Shown here one piece after another: positions 52,913 to 61,572 of a stretch of 64,000 bases of DNA (positions are counted from its first letter, which is position 1; each line of letters opens with the position of its first letter). The stretch is taken from contig JAHCLO010000032.1 in the NCBI GenBank assembly GCA_026125285.1, positions 19,158 to 83,157 of the forward strand, read 5' to 3'. The position numbers were made by a program, and so were the translations under genes. The DNA comes from Verrucomicrobiia bacterium (GTDB taxonomy: Bacteria > Verrucomicrobiota > Verrucomicrobiia > Limisphaerales > JADLHS01). The notes below the pieces were generated by a model. It ran no database searches, was not told the origin of the DNA, and saw nothing but the letters and a program-made list of their open reading frames with translations.

Positions 52913-53262
52913 AACTCCCGGTTGTCATTGGATTCTTAAGTGCCGCACTAGTAGGAACGAGTTGCTCTTCCGTGGACAGACGCCGGATGGGCCAAGAAGA
53001 GGCGGCAGCCTTGGAGCCTGGCCAGGCGCTGAATATCGGCAGGAAGCCCACAATCAGTATAACAGAAGCAGAAGCAGTGGAGATTGCCAAACGTGAGACT
53101 GCTCGGCTTCGGCCTTCAACTCAGTTCAAAGTTGGGCGTTCCGCGTTTTCGGAAGGTAGGTGGGCGGTTATCGTTTCGTTTCTGCCGAAAACGCCCGGCG
53201 GATGGTTGGTGGTTGAGATTTCCCAAACCGGCGAGATCATTCGCACATCATATGGCTATTGA
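52909..53262 (+). CDS. Lipoprotein, candidate immunity to HExxH Rhs tip
   Basis: 117 residues starting MKLPVVIGFLSAALVGTSCSSVDRRR, a clear lipoprotein signal (lipobox VGTSC). The mature part (ITEAEAVEIAKRETARLRPSTQFKV, then GRWAVIVSFLPKTPGGWLVVEI) looks like a small PepSY/cystatin-like fold, which is often found in peptidase inhibitors. Its ATG overlaps the Rhs stop (ATGA). An exported inhibitor next to a putative metallopeptidase toxin fits an immunity role in the envelope. The fold statement is by eye. Confidence 0.6.
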   Translation: MKLPVVIGFLSAALVGTSCSSVDRRRMGQEEAAALEPGQALNIGRKPTISITEAEAVEIAKRETARLRPSTQFKVGRSAFSEGRWAVIVSFLPKTPGGWLVVEISQTGEIIRTSYGY

Positions 53263-53264
53263 GG

Positions 53265-53389
53265 GGGTGGACCTGGAAAGTGGGCGCGTGGAATACGTGT
53301 ACGACGGGATGCGGGTGATTCAAGAGCGCTACAGCGTTGGCACGCCGACGGTGAGTTACACGCGGGGGCTGGACCTGAGTGGGACGTAA
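53265..53389 (+). pseudogene. Short Rhs remnant
   Basis: About 40 codons of YD sequence (DLESGRVEYVYDGMRVIQERY, then VSYTRGLDLSGT) ending in TAA, with no start or shell context. It matches the region just upstream of the core end in Rhs genes (compare QDLSGTMQEAGG at 12.7 kb) and shows further Rhs rearrangement. Confidence 0.65.
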
Positions 53390-53470
53390 AGGTGTCATAA
53401 TGTTTATCAGTCCCGGCCATTGTAGAGTTTCGGCTTGACGTTCGCCCCTGCCGCTCGGAGGCTCGTTCGC

Positions 53471-53758
53471 ATGGCGCGCAAACTGCGAGTGCAATATCCC
53501 GGCGCGATTTATCACGTCCTGAACCGGGGCGACCGGCGCGCGCCGATTTTCCGGGATGACGAGGATCGCCAGCGGTGGCTCACCACGCGGGCTGCCCTCC
53601 ACCACCAGCGATCTGTAGCCGGATGCGCAAAAAGTGAAGCTGGCGACGCGGCTGCGGGCGGAAACCCTGATGACGTTGGATTGGATAGCGGAGCGCTTGC
53701 GGATGGGGTGTCGGCACCCGGTGGCCAATTGCCTGAAAGGGTGACGATGCGGCAATTC
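53471..53758 (+). pseudogene. Truncated RAYT (Y1/IS200-like) transposase remnant
   Basis: Begins as a normal REP-associated tyrosine transposase (MARKLRVQYPGAIYHVLNRG, then APIFRDDEDRQRWL). After ~45 codons it jumps in another frame to the family C-terminus (KLATRLRAETLMTLDWIAERL, then GCRHPVANCL). The catalytic HUH and Tyr regions between are deleted. Clearly non-functional. Confidence 0.75.
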
Positions 53759-53764
53759 TCTACA

Positions 53765-54262
53765 ATGGCCGGGACTGGCACCTTTTCCTTTTTGATACGT
53801 TGTATTGCCTTAAGTCTGTTGGCGTTACTCAGTACTTCTTGCGTTTCACCGAGGCACGATGAACGCGCAAAAGTAGAAAGCGATATTCGCGAAGCGGTCT
53901 TCCGTTACCAGTTTCAGCATGACGGATCCGCATTGCTGAACAATGCGGTAGCTTACTATATAGCAATCAAAGGTCGCGATCCAACGGATGAGTTTATTCA
54001 GCGCTTTGCGGGCCACATCCCACCGATGAAGAAGGCATCTTTGTGCATAATAGATGCTCGCGAAGGGGTACGCGATGTAAAGACTGATCAAAGAGGCTTG
54101 AGATTCGATGTTGGATCCGTCAAATGGATTGGAGACACTCAAGCGGAAGTGTCTGGCGGTTTCTACAAACATGGGCTTAGTGCCTCCGGTAACACTTACG
54201 ACTTAACCCAGCAAAATGGAATCTGGTGTGTTACGCGAATCAAACTACTATGGATGTCGTAA
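53765..54262 (+). CDS. Lipoprotein of unknown function
   Basis: About 165 residues. The signal FSFLIRCIALSLLALLSTSC has a lipobox Cys; starts at 53747 (MRQFSTMAG) and 53765 (MAGTGTFSF) are both possible. The mature part (SDIREAVFRYQFQHDGSALLNNAVAYYIAI, then FIQRFAGHIPPMKKASLC, then YDLTQQNGIWCVTRIKLLWMS) has a beta-rich end with paired Cys. GC is lower than in neighbours. It lies after the Rhs/RAYT debris, where orphan immunity genes often accumulate, but no family is recognised. Confidence 0.55.
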   Translation: MAGTGTFSFLIRCIALSLLALLSTSCVSPRHDERAKVESDIREAVFRYQFQHDGSALLNNAVAYYIAIKGRDPTDEFIQRFAGHIPPMKKASLCIIDAREGVRDVKTDQRGLRFDVGSVKWIGDTQAEVSGGFYKHGLSASGNTYDLTQQNGIWCVTRIKLLWMS

Positions 54263-54328
54263 AGGGTAACCGACAACCAGACTGCCGTGGATGAGTGGCA
54301 CGGAAGCTGACGCACGAACGGGAGCAAA

Positions 54329-54592
54329 TCAGGCGACGGAACGTTGGGCGGTGCGTTTGGCTTTGGCCCAGGCCGCAGGGGTGAGGGATTTCAGGTCAGA
54401 GGTCTTTGCTTTGGGCAGGCGTTCGAAAACGTCCTGGAGATATTCGGCCGGGTTGATCCCGTGCCGCCGGCAACTGCCCAGCACCGAGTAGATCACCGCG
54501 CTGCGCTGCCCGGCTTCGGGATGGCCGATGAACAAAAAGTTCTTCTTCCCGACGGCCGTGGGCCGGATGGCGTTCTTTATGCCGAGATGCCC
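54329..54592 (-). pseudogene. IS66 transposase C-terminal remnant
   Basis: Minus-strand codons NAIRPTAVGKKNFLFIGHPE, then GQRSAVIYSVLGSCRRHGINPAEYLQDVFERLP form the well-known C-terminus of IS66-family TnpC. Everything upstream of about 54592 is missing, and the mini-element at 54619 begins about 27 bp beyond, so the IS was cut there. Confidence 0.8.
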
Positions 54593-54618
54593 GTAATGCC
54601 GAGAACCGGGTGCATAGG

Positions 54619-55045
54619 TGTTACGAACTTTTTTGTGGTCGTACTTTTTACCGAATTAGCGTCGTAAAAACCCGGGAAATTGTGCCGAGACTGTCGTAAA
54701 AAGCGGTATGCCGATAGGCGTACGACCGAACTGGAAATTCAAAAATGGCGAAATTCGTGAATTGTTGCCGAATTAGGACTGCATCGAAAACCGTGCCGAA
54801 TTCGCGTCGTCCGGGTTTTGAAAGTTTTGTAGCCGAATTCCGGTCGTACACTCCGGGGCATAAAACGACTCAGGAGCCGGAAGCCGCTTGCGATGGTGGT
54901 TGGATGCCAAAAACCCGGACTGGGCGTTTTTACAGGGCTTTACGGAACAGCGGCCCTGTGCGGCGCGACTCGATTGAGTGGGATTATTGCAAAGGGAAGG
55001 ACGGCGCTGACGGCACTTTCTACGATGGGAATTCGGCACTTAACA
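54619..55045. mobile_element. 427-bp mini-transposon related to the 14.5-kb element
   Basis: Left terminus TGTTACGA at 54619 and right terminus CGGCACTTAACA to 55045 match the termini of the 3.3-kb transposon. Inside the left half are six sites of the form GCCGAATTnGnGTCGTA (54651, 54684, 54710, 54767, 54795, 54832). The right 60 bp resemble 17695-17824 (GGAAGGACGGCGCTGACGGCAC). No coding capacity. It looks like a non-autonomous, MITE-like derivative that could be moved by a related transposase. No target duplication was found. Confidence 0.65.
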
Positions 55046-55064
55046 TCTGAGTGAAGCGATACGC

Positions 55065-55694
55065 ATGAAATTCGGTTTCGAATTGCGTGATTTTGGAAAT
55101 TCGGATTGCTACATCCGAAACGATGTTTGGCATCACGACAGCGCATTTAAGCAGCCTATTGACATTATCGTGGCGGACGATGTGATTCGCAATGATTGCT
55201 ACCGGTTCAGGCAACTCTGTACTTCGGGATTTGTTGTGAATGTTGGGATCGACATTGGGGCGAATATTGGAACCGCGTCACGATTCATCTCTAAATTATG
55301 GCCTACCTGTAATTTGATCGCCGTGGAACCTGCCAAGTCACTTCTCCCGCTGATAGAGCTAAATGCTCCAAATGCAAAGGTGATCACTGGCTTTGTAGGC
55401 GAGCTAGCTGATTCGTTGGCAGGCTTGCGCAACAAATCCAAAAGAATCGCTGCGGACCTACTTCTTTTTTGCGACGTAGATCTCCTAAAGATTGATTGCG
55501 AAGGAGGAGAGGTGGGCTTTTTCGAGGAAGCTGCTACGAGCGGGCGGTTGTGCAACATCAAAAGTGTGGTTGGAGAATGGCACGGGTTAGGTGTTCAACA
55601 TACGTTGAAGGTGCTGTTCGAACCAACGCATAACTTTACATATCTTGATCGTGGCTGGGGGCACGACTTATTCTGGGCCACACGCCGGGCGTGA
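55065..55694 (+). CDS. FkbM-family methyltransferase
   Basis: A 209-residue SAM-dependent methyltransferase. Motif I is VGIDIGANIGTASRFISKLWP, the acidic loop LIAVEPAKSLLPLIELN, and motif IV DVDLLKIDCEGGEVGFFEEA, all typical of FkbM O-methyltransferases that modify sugars or glycans. The N-terminal ~65 residues (FGFELRDFGNSDCYIRNDVWHHD) match the FkbM extension. First gene of the glycan cluster and 20 bp past the mini-transposon. GC is lower than in the left half of the window. Confidence 0.85.
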   Translation: MKFGFELRDFGNSDCYIRNDVWHHDSAFKQPIDIIVADDVIRNDCYRFRQLCTSGFVVNVGIDIGANIGTASRFISKLWPTCNLIAVEPAKSLLPLIELNAPNAKVITGFVGELADSLAGLRNKSKRIAADLLLFCDVDLLKIDCEGGEVGFFEEAATSGRLCNIKSVVGEWHGLGVQHTLKVLFEPTHNFTYLDRGWGHDLFWATRRA

Positions 55695-55724
55695 ACCGAA
55701 CACTGAGCACCACTTTTTCCTGAT

Positions 55725-57707
55725 ATGAGGCGATTAATCTTAAACTGCTCGCTCTCTCCGGGCGACGTTCTAATGTTAACGGCCGCCGTTCGGGATTTGC
55801 ACCGTTCATACCCTGAGTCGTATTTGATTGACGTCCGCACGCGGCATCCGGCATTGTGGGAAAACAATCCCTATCTGACCCCTATTTCAGAGACTGACGA
55901 AACAGCCGAGATCCTTGAATGTCAATATCCCCTTGTGCGAGAAAGCAACCAGTTGCCGTATCATTTCATCCATGGATTCATGTTTTTCCTGAACGAGCAA
56001 CTGGGCTTGAATATCCGACCGACTGAATTCAAAGGCGACATCCACCTTTCCCGAGACGAGGAACAGGCGGCCGTGCCGTTCGTAGAACAAATCGGCGTGG
56101 ATTTACCAATTTGGCTAATTACGACCGGCGGCAAGCGGGATTTTACCATCAAGTGGTGGGACGTTAAACGCTATCAACAAGTCGTTGATCATTTTCGCGG
56201 TCGTATTCAGTTCGTCCAAGTCGGCGCCGCTGGTGATTTCCACCCTGAATTGGAACGAGTGATTGATCTTCGTGGAAAAACCGACTTGCGCACGCTGATC
56301 AGGCTCGTCCACCACGCGGACGGAGTGATCAGTCCGGTCTCACTGCTAATGCACCTGACCGCAGCCGTACCGACTAGGCCGCCAAACCGGCTGCGCCCTT
56401 GTGTGGTTATCGCTGGGGGAGGAGAGCCGCCGCATTGGGAGGCATACCCTGGTCACCAGTTTCTGCATACGATCGGTCTGTTGCCTTGCTGCCAAACCGG
56501 CGGCTGCTGGCGTTCGAGAGTGCTTCCACTTCCAGATAACAGTTTGCTCAATCGTAGCGACAGGCTGTGTGTGGATGTCGTTGGCCGCTTGCCCCGCTGC
56601 ATGGACATGATTCAGTCGTCAGATGTCATCACGCACGTCGAACGGTATCTCGCGCGTCACATAGTGGAGAAAGAACTGCGAGATAGGGAAGTTGCCAAAA
56701 TAGATTTGGAAAACACCGGAGCAGGCCATTTGGCGATGGACGGGCATGATGTGATCACACAAGCGGCTCTGCTGACTTCGCGCAACGGGTCGAGTGATGA
56801 AGACCGCATATTGACGTTCTATCGCAACGTCAATGCCACAGCCAAGCAGCACTGTCCGAATCTTCGGGAGCAGGTGCTCACAAATACGCCGCGAGGGATG
56901 GGAGACACACTCTTGTTGACTTCCCTGCTCAGGGCCGCCGCCGACCAAAACACCATTCGGTATATTGAATCGCAAAGTGCATACTTTCAATCTTTGGTGC
57001 AATTCAATCCCTTCTACGTTAGCCCAGGCCCCGGTGAAAGAGTTGCCGCGGATGTTCTCCAGCGGCGGTATGACATGGGGAACGGACATTTCATGCAGCG
57101 TTTGCAGCGCGCATTCGGGTTGGAGCCCGAGCTTCGGCCCAGAGGAGTTCTGAAAGTGTCCGGCGACCGCAAGTCGAACCGCGTGGCGCTGCATTTTGAA
57201 GCGGGAGATGCCCATGCAGCATGGCAGCGAGTGTTCGTTCATCCGCGCGCGAGGCAATTGTACCCGGAATCACGCGTGTTGATTCAAACCTTCATAAACT
57301 CACACCCGGAACTGACGTTCCTGCAAGTCGGACGAAAGCCAACTCCATTGGACAACGTTAAAGACTGTACGGGACTTCCGCTGGCAGATTCGATAAGACT
57401 GCTGAATTCCTGTGAGAACTTCATCGGGATCGTGAGCGGTCCCATGCACTTGGCAACAGCGCTCGGTTTAAAGTGCGTTGTGATTCTCAATTTTCCAAAG
57501 GCAGGGGAAATTTATCTGCCAGCGTTGAAGAACATCAACCTCATCGAAAGCGAATGGCTTTATCCCCAGAATGTGCATCTGCACCAAGAAAGCGATGGTC
57601 CTTTGGTCAAGCGGTTCAACCTGGGCAATCTGGAAAAGGCCATGGCAGGTCAAATCTACCCGTATTGGTCGGACGAATTCCTGAGCCTGATTCACGAGAA
57701 GTTATGA
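55725..57707 (+). CDS. Two-domain GT9 (heptosyltransferase-like) protein
   Basis: 660 residues with two family-9 glycosyltransferase-like units. The N-terminal unit (~1-310) opens with LILNCSLSPGDVLMLTAAVRDLHRSYP and carries WLITTGGKRDFTIKWWDVKRYQQVVDHF and the ADP-heptose-type HHADGVISPVSLLMHLTAAV. The C-terminal unit (~390-660) opens VLTNTPRGMGDTLLLTSLLRAAADQ and has LLNSCENFIGIVSGPMHLATALG. Both repeat the GT9 pattern of a G(D)xxL start and an IGxxSGPMHLA end. It may add two sugars, or one unit may be regulatory. Its stop overlaps the next start (ATGA). Confidence 0.78.
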   Translation: MRRLILNCSLSPGDVLMLTAAVRDLHRSYPESYLIDVRTRHPALWENNPYLTPISETDETAEILECQYPLVRESNQLPYHFIHGFMFFLNEQLGLNIRPTEFKGDIHLSRDEEQAAVPFVEQIGVDLPIWLITTGGKRDFTIKWWDVKRYQQVVDHFRGRIQFVQVGAAGDFHPELERVIDLRGKTDLRTLIRLVHHADGVISPVSLLMHLTAAVPTRPPNRLRPCVVIAGGGEPPHWEAYPGHQFLHTIGLLPCCQTGGCWRSRVLPLPDNSLLNRSDRLCVDVVGRLPRCMDMIQSSDVITHVERYLARHIVEKELRDREVAKIDLENTGAGHLAMDGHDVITQAALLTSRNGSSDEDRILTFYRNVNATAKQHCPNLREQVLTNTPRGMGDTLLLTSLLRAAADQNTIRYIESQSAYFQSLVQFNPFYVSPGPGERVAADVLQRRYDMGNGHFMQRLQRAFGLEPELRPRGVLKVSGDRKSNRVALHFEAGDAHAAWQRVFVHPRARQLYPESRVLIQTFINSHPELTFLQVGRKPTPLDNVKDCTGLPLADSIRLLNSCENFIGIVSGPMHLATALGLKCVVILNFPKAGEIYLPALKNINLIESEWLYPQNVHLHQESDGPLVKRFNLGNLEKAMAGQIYPYWSDEFLSLIHEKL

Positions 57708-59128
57708 GCGGCCAGACTGCAATAGCCGTCGGCATCGTCACCTACAACAACCTGCCGCTTATCCAGAAGTGCTTTGCTTCCTGGCGAGAGGTTCCCAACG
57801 GTCATTTGGTGGTCTTCGACAACGGCAGCACGTCCGAAGTTACCAACTGGTTAAGGCGGCAGCGGATAGATAGATTGATCGCATCGCCCAGAAATTTGGG
57901 CCTTTGCGTGGCGCGAAATCGCATCATCGAGTATTGCCGTGATCGGGAGGTTGCGCCGTATCTGTTGCTCGCAGATTCTGACGTCCTGTTCCACAAAGGC
58001 ATGACTGATCGAATGCTTGAGCTCATGGCTGGAGACGAGCGTGTGGGAATCGTGGGCTTCGAGCAGGCGAACAAGGGCTACCCGGTTGCCCGTGACGGGA
58101 GCGTCGAAGAGATCGCGAATGAATGTCAGTTGACGCGCCTGGAAATGTGGTTGGAGATTGGAGGTTTTCCAGAGAGACTCCGGTACTATGCCGGGGACTC
58201 GTGGAAAAGCACCATTGCGAACATGCATGGATGGAAGACCCGCCTTGTCAGAGGCGAACAGGGCTACGAGCACTTTGAACATGGCTCCCAAGTGAATCCG
58301 GGAGTCAAAGAACAAATGGAGGTGGACACCAAGCTTTGGGCAGAAAAAGAGCAGTCCTTCTCAAGATACTGGCGCACGAGGCTGCTGTTAGGAAAAGGCA
58401 AATTATACGAGATCGCCCCCGATGATCGTGCCCCTGATGCGTTAGTACGAGAAAGTCGTTTTGTTGCCGAGGCGGCAAATGTCGAGTGCCTGATACCATC
58501 GAAGACGGGCTTCTGTTTTACGCGCCAATTGGACGTGGAAGCGCTGGTATCCATTGCGCGGCAAACGACTGGGAACATCCTGGAAATCGGTTGCCACGAA
58601 GGACTTACCAGCATGCAATTCGCGTTCAATTTCCCGGAACGCACTGTTTATGGCATCGACTACAGCGGCAAAAACCCAGGAATCAGCCCGGAGCACGCCA
58701 ACGAACAGCCGGAACCGGAACAAATCGGTTGCAAAGCACGGGGCTTTCGAAACGTGACGGTTTTCGACAGACATTTTGGTGGATTTGATATGGGGCAACT
58801 AGCGGATGTTGGATTTGTGTTTTATGACGCGGACCTCACCTATGCCGGCATCAAGTCGGCCACAGAAAAGGTTCTTCACTATTTTCTTACCCACCCAACT
58901 TCGTCCAAGCGGGTCCTTGCCTGGCACGACTACGTCCCAAAACGCCATTCCAGCAACCATCCGTCATGGTTGAAAGTCGGGGACTACGTGCGAAACGAAA
59001 TTGCACCAGAATTCGAGGTTCATTATTTGCAGGGAACCGACGTGGCCTACATGGTTCATTCAGATGAGCGCGCACGGAAAATTGCGTGGGCGGATTGCAT
59101 CGAAATCGAAAGACGATTTGGTCGATAA
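57704..59128 (+). CDS. GT2 glycosyltransferase fused to a SAM methyltransferase
   Basis: 474 residues from MSGQTAIAVGIVTYNNLPLIQKCFASW. The N-terminal ~210 residues are a GT-A family 2 enzyme (VVFDNGSTSEVTNWL; YLLLADSDVLFHKGM containing the metal-binding DSD). The C-terminal ~200 residues (from TRQLDVEALVSIARQTTGNI) form a class-I methyltransferase (ILEIGCHEGLTSMQFAFNFPERTVYGIDYSG, then VGFVFYDADLTYAGIKSATEKVLHYF) of the Methyltransf_24 type. The open frame reaches back to 57473 inside the previous gene. It suggests coupled transfer and methylation of a glycan. Confidence 0.8.
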   Translation: MSGQTAIAVGIVTYNNLPLIQKCFASWREVPNGHLVVFDNGSTSEVTNWLRRQRIDRLIASPRNLGLCVARNRIIEYCRDREVAPYLLLADSDVLFHKGMTDRMLELMAGDERVGIVGFEQANKGYPVARDGSVEEIANECQLTRLEMWLEIGGFPERLRYYAGDSWKSTIANMHGWKTRLVRGEQGYEHFEHGSQVNPGVKEQMEVDTKLWAEKEQSFSRYWRTRLLLGKGKLYEIAPDDRAPDALVRESRFVAEAANVECLIPSKTGFCFTRQLDVEALVSIARQTTGNILEIGCHEGLTSMQFAFNFPERTVYGIDYSGKNPGISPEHANEQPEPEQIGCKARGFRNVTVFDRHFGGFDMGQLADVGFVFYDADLTYAGIKSATEKVLHYFLTHPTSSKRVLAWHDYVPKRHSSNHPSWLKVGDYVRNEIAPEFEVHYLQGTDVAYMVHSDERARKIAWADCIEIERRFGR

Positions 59129-59143
59129 CGAAATGCCGCATTT

Positions 59144-60619
59144 ATGGCAGAAGTGCATTTGCTGGTGGTAATTGATTGCCGGGTGGCAGCGGGGTTTGAT
59201 CTCGCGCTGTCACGCCATTTCTTCTCCCATTACGCGGCCTGTGGAGTTCAACTTGCAAACATGCACGTTACGTTGCTCTCCGACGGAACGGACACCACAG
59301 CCAAACCTTATCTACAGGGAGAAGGCATCAAGATTCATAGAGAAATTGAGTGGCACGAATATGACCCGGAACGGTTGACGGCGGAACGACAAGCGCTTCA
59401 AAAATATGTTCCGGCAGACGCATGGGTCATAAATCCAGACGTTGAAGAATTCATCGCCTTTCCGAAGCCAGTTTCTGAACTGGCTACAGCCATGGAAGCA
59501 GCGCGCTACGACTGTTTGACAGGCTGGTTGTGGGACAGGTTTGATTCAGATTTTTTGCTCAAAGAGATCCACCCGAGCCATCCGATGCACTTGCAATTTC
59601 CCGTTGCGGCCGAGTACACGGCGAAAGTATTGTTTGCAAATACCCGGAAAGAAGTGCTATTGCGAAATTGGTTTCTAATCCAGGAGGGAGCGCAATGGTT
59701 GATCCCACAAGGACGCACCTTTCATCCCGCTCCTTCGTTTTGGCATCTTCGAGTTGATTATTACCGATGGACCAGAAATGTGAGGGCGAAGATAGAAAGT
59801 ATGTATGCGTCGGCGTCGCGCGGCGCCGAAAGTCACCCGAAACGGGAGGAATGCGAGCGTCTGCTCGGTGCGATCCAAACTACCCCGCAAGGAGAAGTCA
59901 TAGGAAATGAAAACCAACTTCACACGATTGTGCGATTCCCTCGGAAATCGACTGTAAAGATTCGGTTCATTCACATTCCCAAAACCGCCGGAACAACCGT
60001 CATAAATGTCCTCAATAATTGGTATCCCGGGGTGAACCGAGTACTGTCATGGCATAATATTCCTCCCGAGCAACGAGCTGTTTTACATGACGAGCCGTTT
60101 TTGGCTGGCCACATTCAATTGAGATATCTGACCATGGACGCCCATAAAAATGCCTTCTGGTTCACTGTGTTGAGGGATCCGATGGAACAAGCGATTTCCT
60201 GTTACTACGAAGCTGCCAAGAACATCGCGCATAGGCCGCCGCAACTGCAAGACCTGCTCGAACAGGGCCTCGAATCACTTATCTTGAGCGGCAGCTTCAG
60301 AGAAATATGGACCGACTCTGTCCGATTCTTGTCCAGTTTACCCAAGGAAGCGAATCAGAAGCAGGCGATTGACAGTGCGAAACGAAACTTGCAACTGTTC
60401 ACACAGGTAGGTTTTTATGATGATCTTGAGGCGTTTGTCAACCAAATGGCCAGGATTCTTGGGCAGCAGCCACCGGAGAAACTTCCATGTGAAAACATGA
60501 ATCCCTTTAAGCCAGCGAGAATTGAACTGTCAATTCGTGCGAGAAGGACGCTGGAGGAAATCACTGCGGCGGACCGGGAGGTTTACGACTATGCTCGAGC
60601 TCTGTTCGGTGAAAAGTAA
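59144..60619 (+). CDS. Glycosyltransferase-sulfotransferase fusion
   Basis: 491 residues. The N-terminal ~260 form a GT92/GT2-like fold (LLVVIDCRVAAGFDLALSRHFFSHYAACG, with the acidic WVINPDVEEFIAFPKP and WHLRVDYYRW). The C-terminal ~220 start at KIRFIHIPKTAGTTVINVLNNW, the PAPS-binding 5' loop of sulfotransferase family 2, and include FWFTVLRDPMEQAISCYYEA as the 3'-phosphate-binding part. It would add a sugar and sulfate, or sulfate an existing sugar. It begins 15 bp after the GT2-methyltransferase gene. Confidence 0.8.
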   Translation: MAEVHLLVVIDCRVAAGFDLALSRHFFSHYAACGVQLANMHVTLLSDGTDTTAKPYLQGEGIKIHREIEWHEYDPERLTAERQALQKYVPADAWVINPDVEEFIAFPKPVSELATAMEAARYDCLTGWLWDRFDSDFLLKEIHPSHPMHLQFPVAAEYTAKVLFANTRKEVLLRNWFLIQEGAQWLIPQGRTFHPAPSFWHLRVDYYRWTRNVRAKIESMYASASRGAESHPKREECERLLGAIQTTPQGEVIGNENQLHTIVRFPRKSTVKIRFIHIPKTAGTTVINVLNNWYPGVNRVLSWHNIPPEQRAVLHDEPFLAGHIQLRYLTMDAHKNAFWFTVLRDPMEQAISCYYEAAKNIAHRPPQLQDLLEQGLESLILSGSFREIWTDSVRFLSSLPKEANQKQAIDSAKRNLQLFTQVGFYDDLEAFVNQMARILGQQPPEKLPCENMNPFKPARIELSIRARRTLEEITAADREVYDYARALFGEK

Positions 60620-60636
60620 ACTTGGGAAACTGGTTT

Positions 60637-61569
60637 ATGAAGCCGTCAATTCCAATCAAACTTCAAATCGAAAATATCCACAAGCTTTCAACTATGTTGC
60701 GAGCAGAGGGCGTCAAACATTGGATTGATTTCGGAACGCTCTTAGGTGCCGTCCGGGAAGGAGGGTTTTTGGACACGGACGTGGATTTCGATATCTGCCT
60801 ACTCAAGCCCGACGACGACCAACTGCTGGCGCTCAAAGACAAGATAAGCGCGAAGACAAACATTCTCCTCATTAGCCATTCGCTCATACGGGGTTGTCCG
60901 AGGCATGATGCGCTAGTCACGGGCAGCGATCCTCGTGCTGTGCGGAGTTGTACTCAGGCGGGTTTGATTTACATGGACTTCTACGCATGGGAACGCCGTG
61001 ATCGGGATGTCGTTCCTATCTTGCCAAAGTTGAAATCATATTCCTTCAAGTATTACTTCATTGACGAGCTGGAAGAAATTACATTTGAAGGGTACCCCTT
61101 CCCGGCCCCCAGGCACCGACTGGACCTGTTAATGCACCGGTACGGTCCAAACTGGCGCACGCCGATGCCGAAGCAAGAGTTTTTCAAAATCCAGTATGAG
61201 TGTATTCAACCGTTTGAACGGAAGACTACCGCGTATGTTCCTATGAACATGAATGTCCTCCCCAATGGCCAAGGGGAGATTCTGGACCGGGGCAAGCACC
61301 TCTTTGACAGGGTCCTGGTCGGAGTCCATTTTGAGGACCACTCTCAGCTAAACGCACTCCCCGGTGATTTGAAGGAAAAACTGTCTGCCATAACAGCGTG
61401 TCGCTTCGTAGATGGCGTCATTGCCGATCCGCCGCCGATGATAACGCTTGAATTCATGAGGCGAAATCAGATTGATTACATTCTGAGCGGTAGACGCGTT
61501 GACTTGCTCCCAGCCATGGAGGCGGCCATTAGAACCGAAAAGCTCCATGTCCTGTCGGACGTAAGCTGA
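60637..61569 (+). CDS. LicD-like nucleotidyltransferase fused to a degenerate cytidylyltransferase
   Basis: 310 residues from ATG 60637; a TTG at 60622 extends it slightly. The N-terminus is a LicD domain (HWIDFGTLLGAVREGGFLDTDVDFDI), which transfers phosphocholine or a similar group to glycans; the DVDFD acidic pair is intact. The C-terminal ~110 residues resemble a TagD-type CTP-transferase (DRVLVGVHFEDHSQLNALPGDLKEKLSAITACRFVDGVI, then FMRRNQIDYILSG). However, the HxGH signature at its start reads NGQGE, so that half is probably inactive. A bifunctional activation-transfer enzyme in origin. Confidence 0.72.
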   Translation: MKPSIPIKLQIENIHKLSTMLRAEGVKHWIDFGTLLGAVREGGFLDTDVDFDICLLKPDDDQLLALKDKISAKTNILLISHSLIRGCPRHDALVTGSDPRAVRSCTQAGLIYMDFYAWERRDRDVVPILPKLKSYSFKYYFIDELEEITFEGYPFPAPRHRLDLLMHRYGPNWRTPMPKQEFFKIQYECIQPFERKTTAYVPMNMNVLPNGQGEILDRGKHLFDRVLVGVHFEDHSQLNALPGDLKEKLSAITACRFVDGVIADPPPMITLEFMRRNQIDYILSGRRVDLLPAMEAAIRTEKLHVLSDVS

Positions 61570-61572
61570 TTG

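Noticed and set aside
53471..53758. Intact RAYT transposase
   Set aside because: Catalytic centre deleted and the two ends are in different frames.
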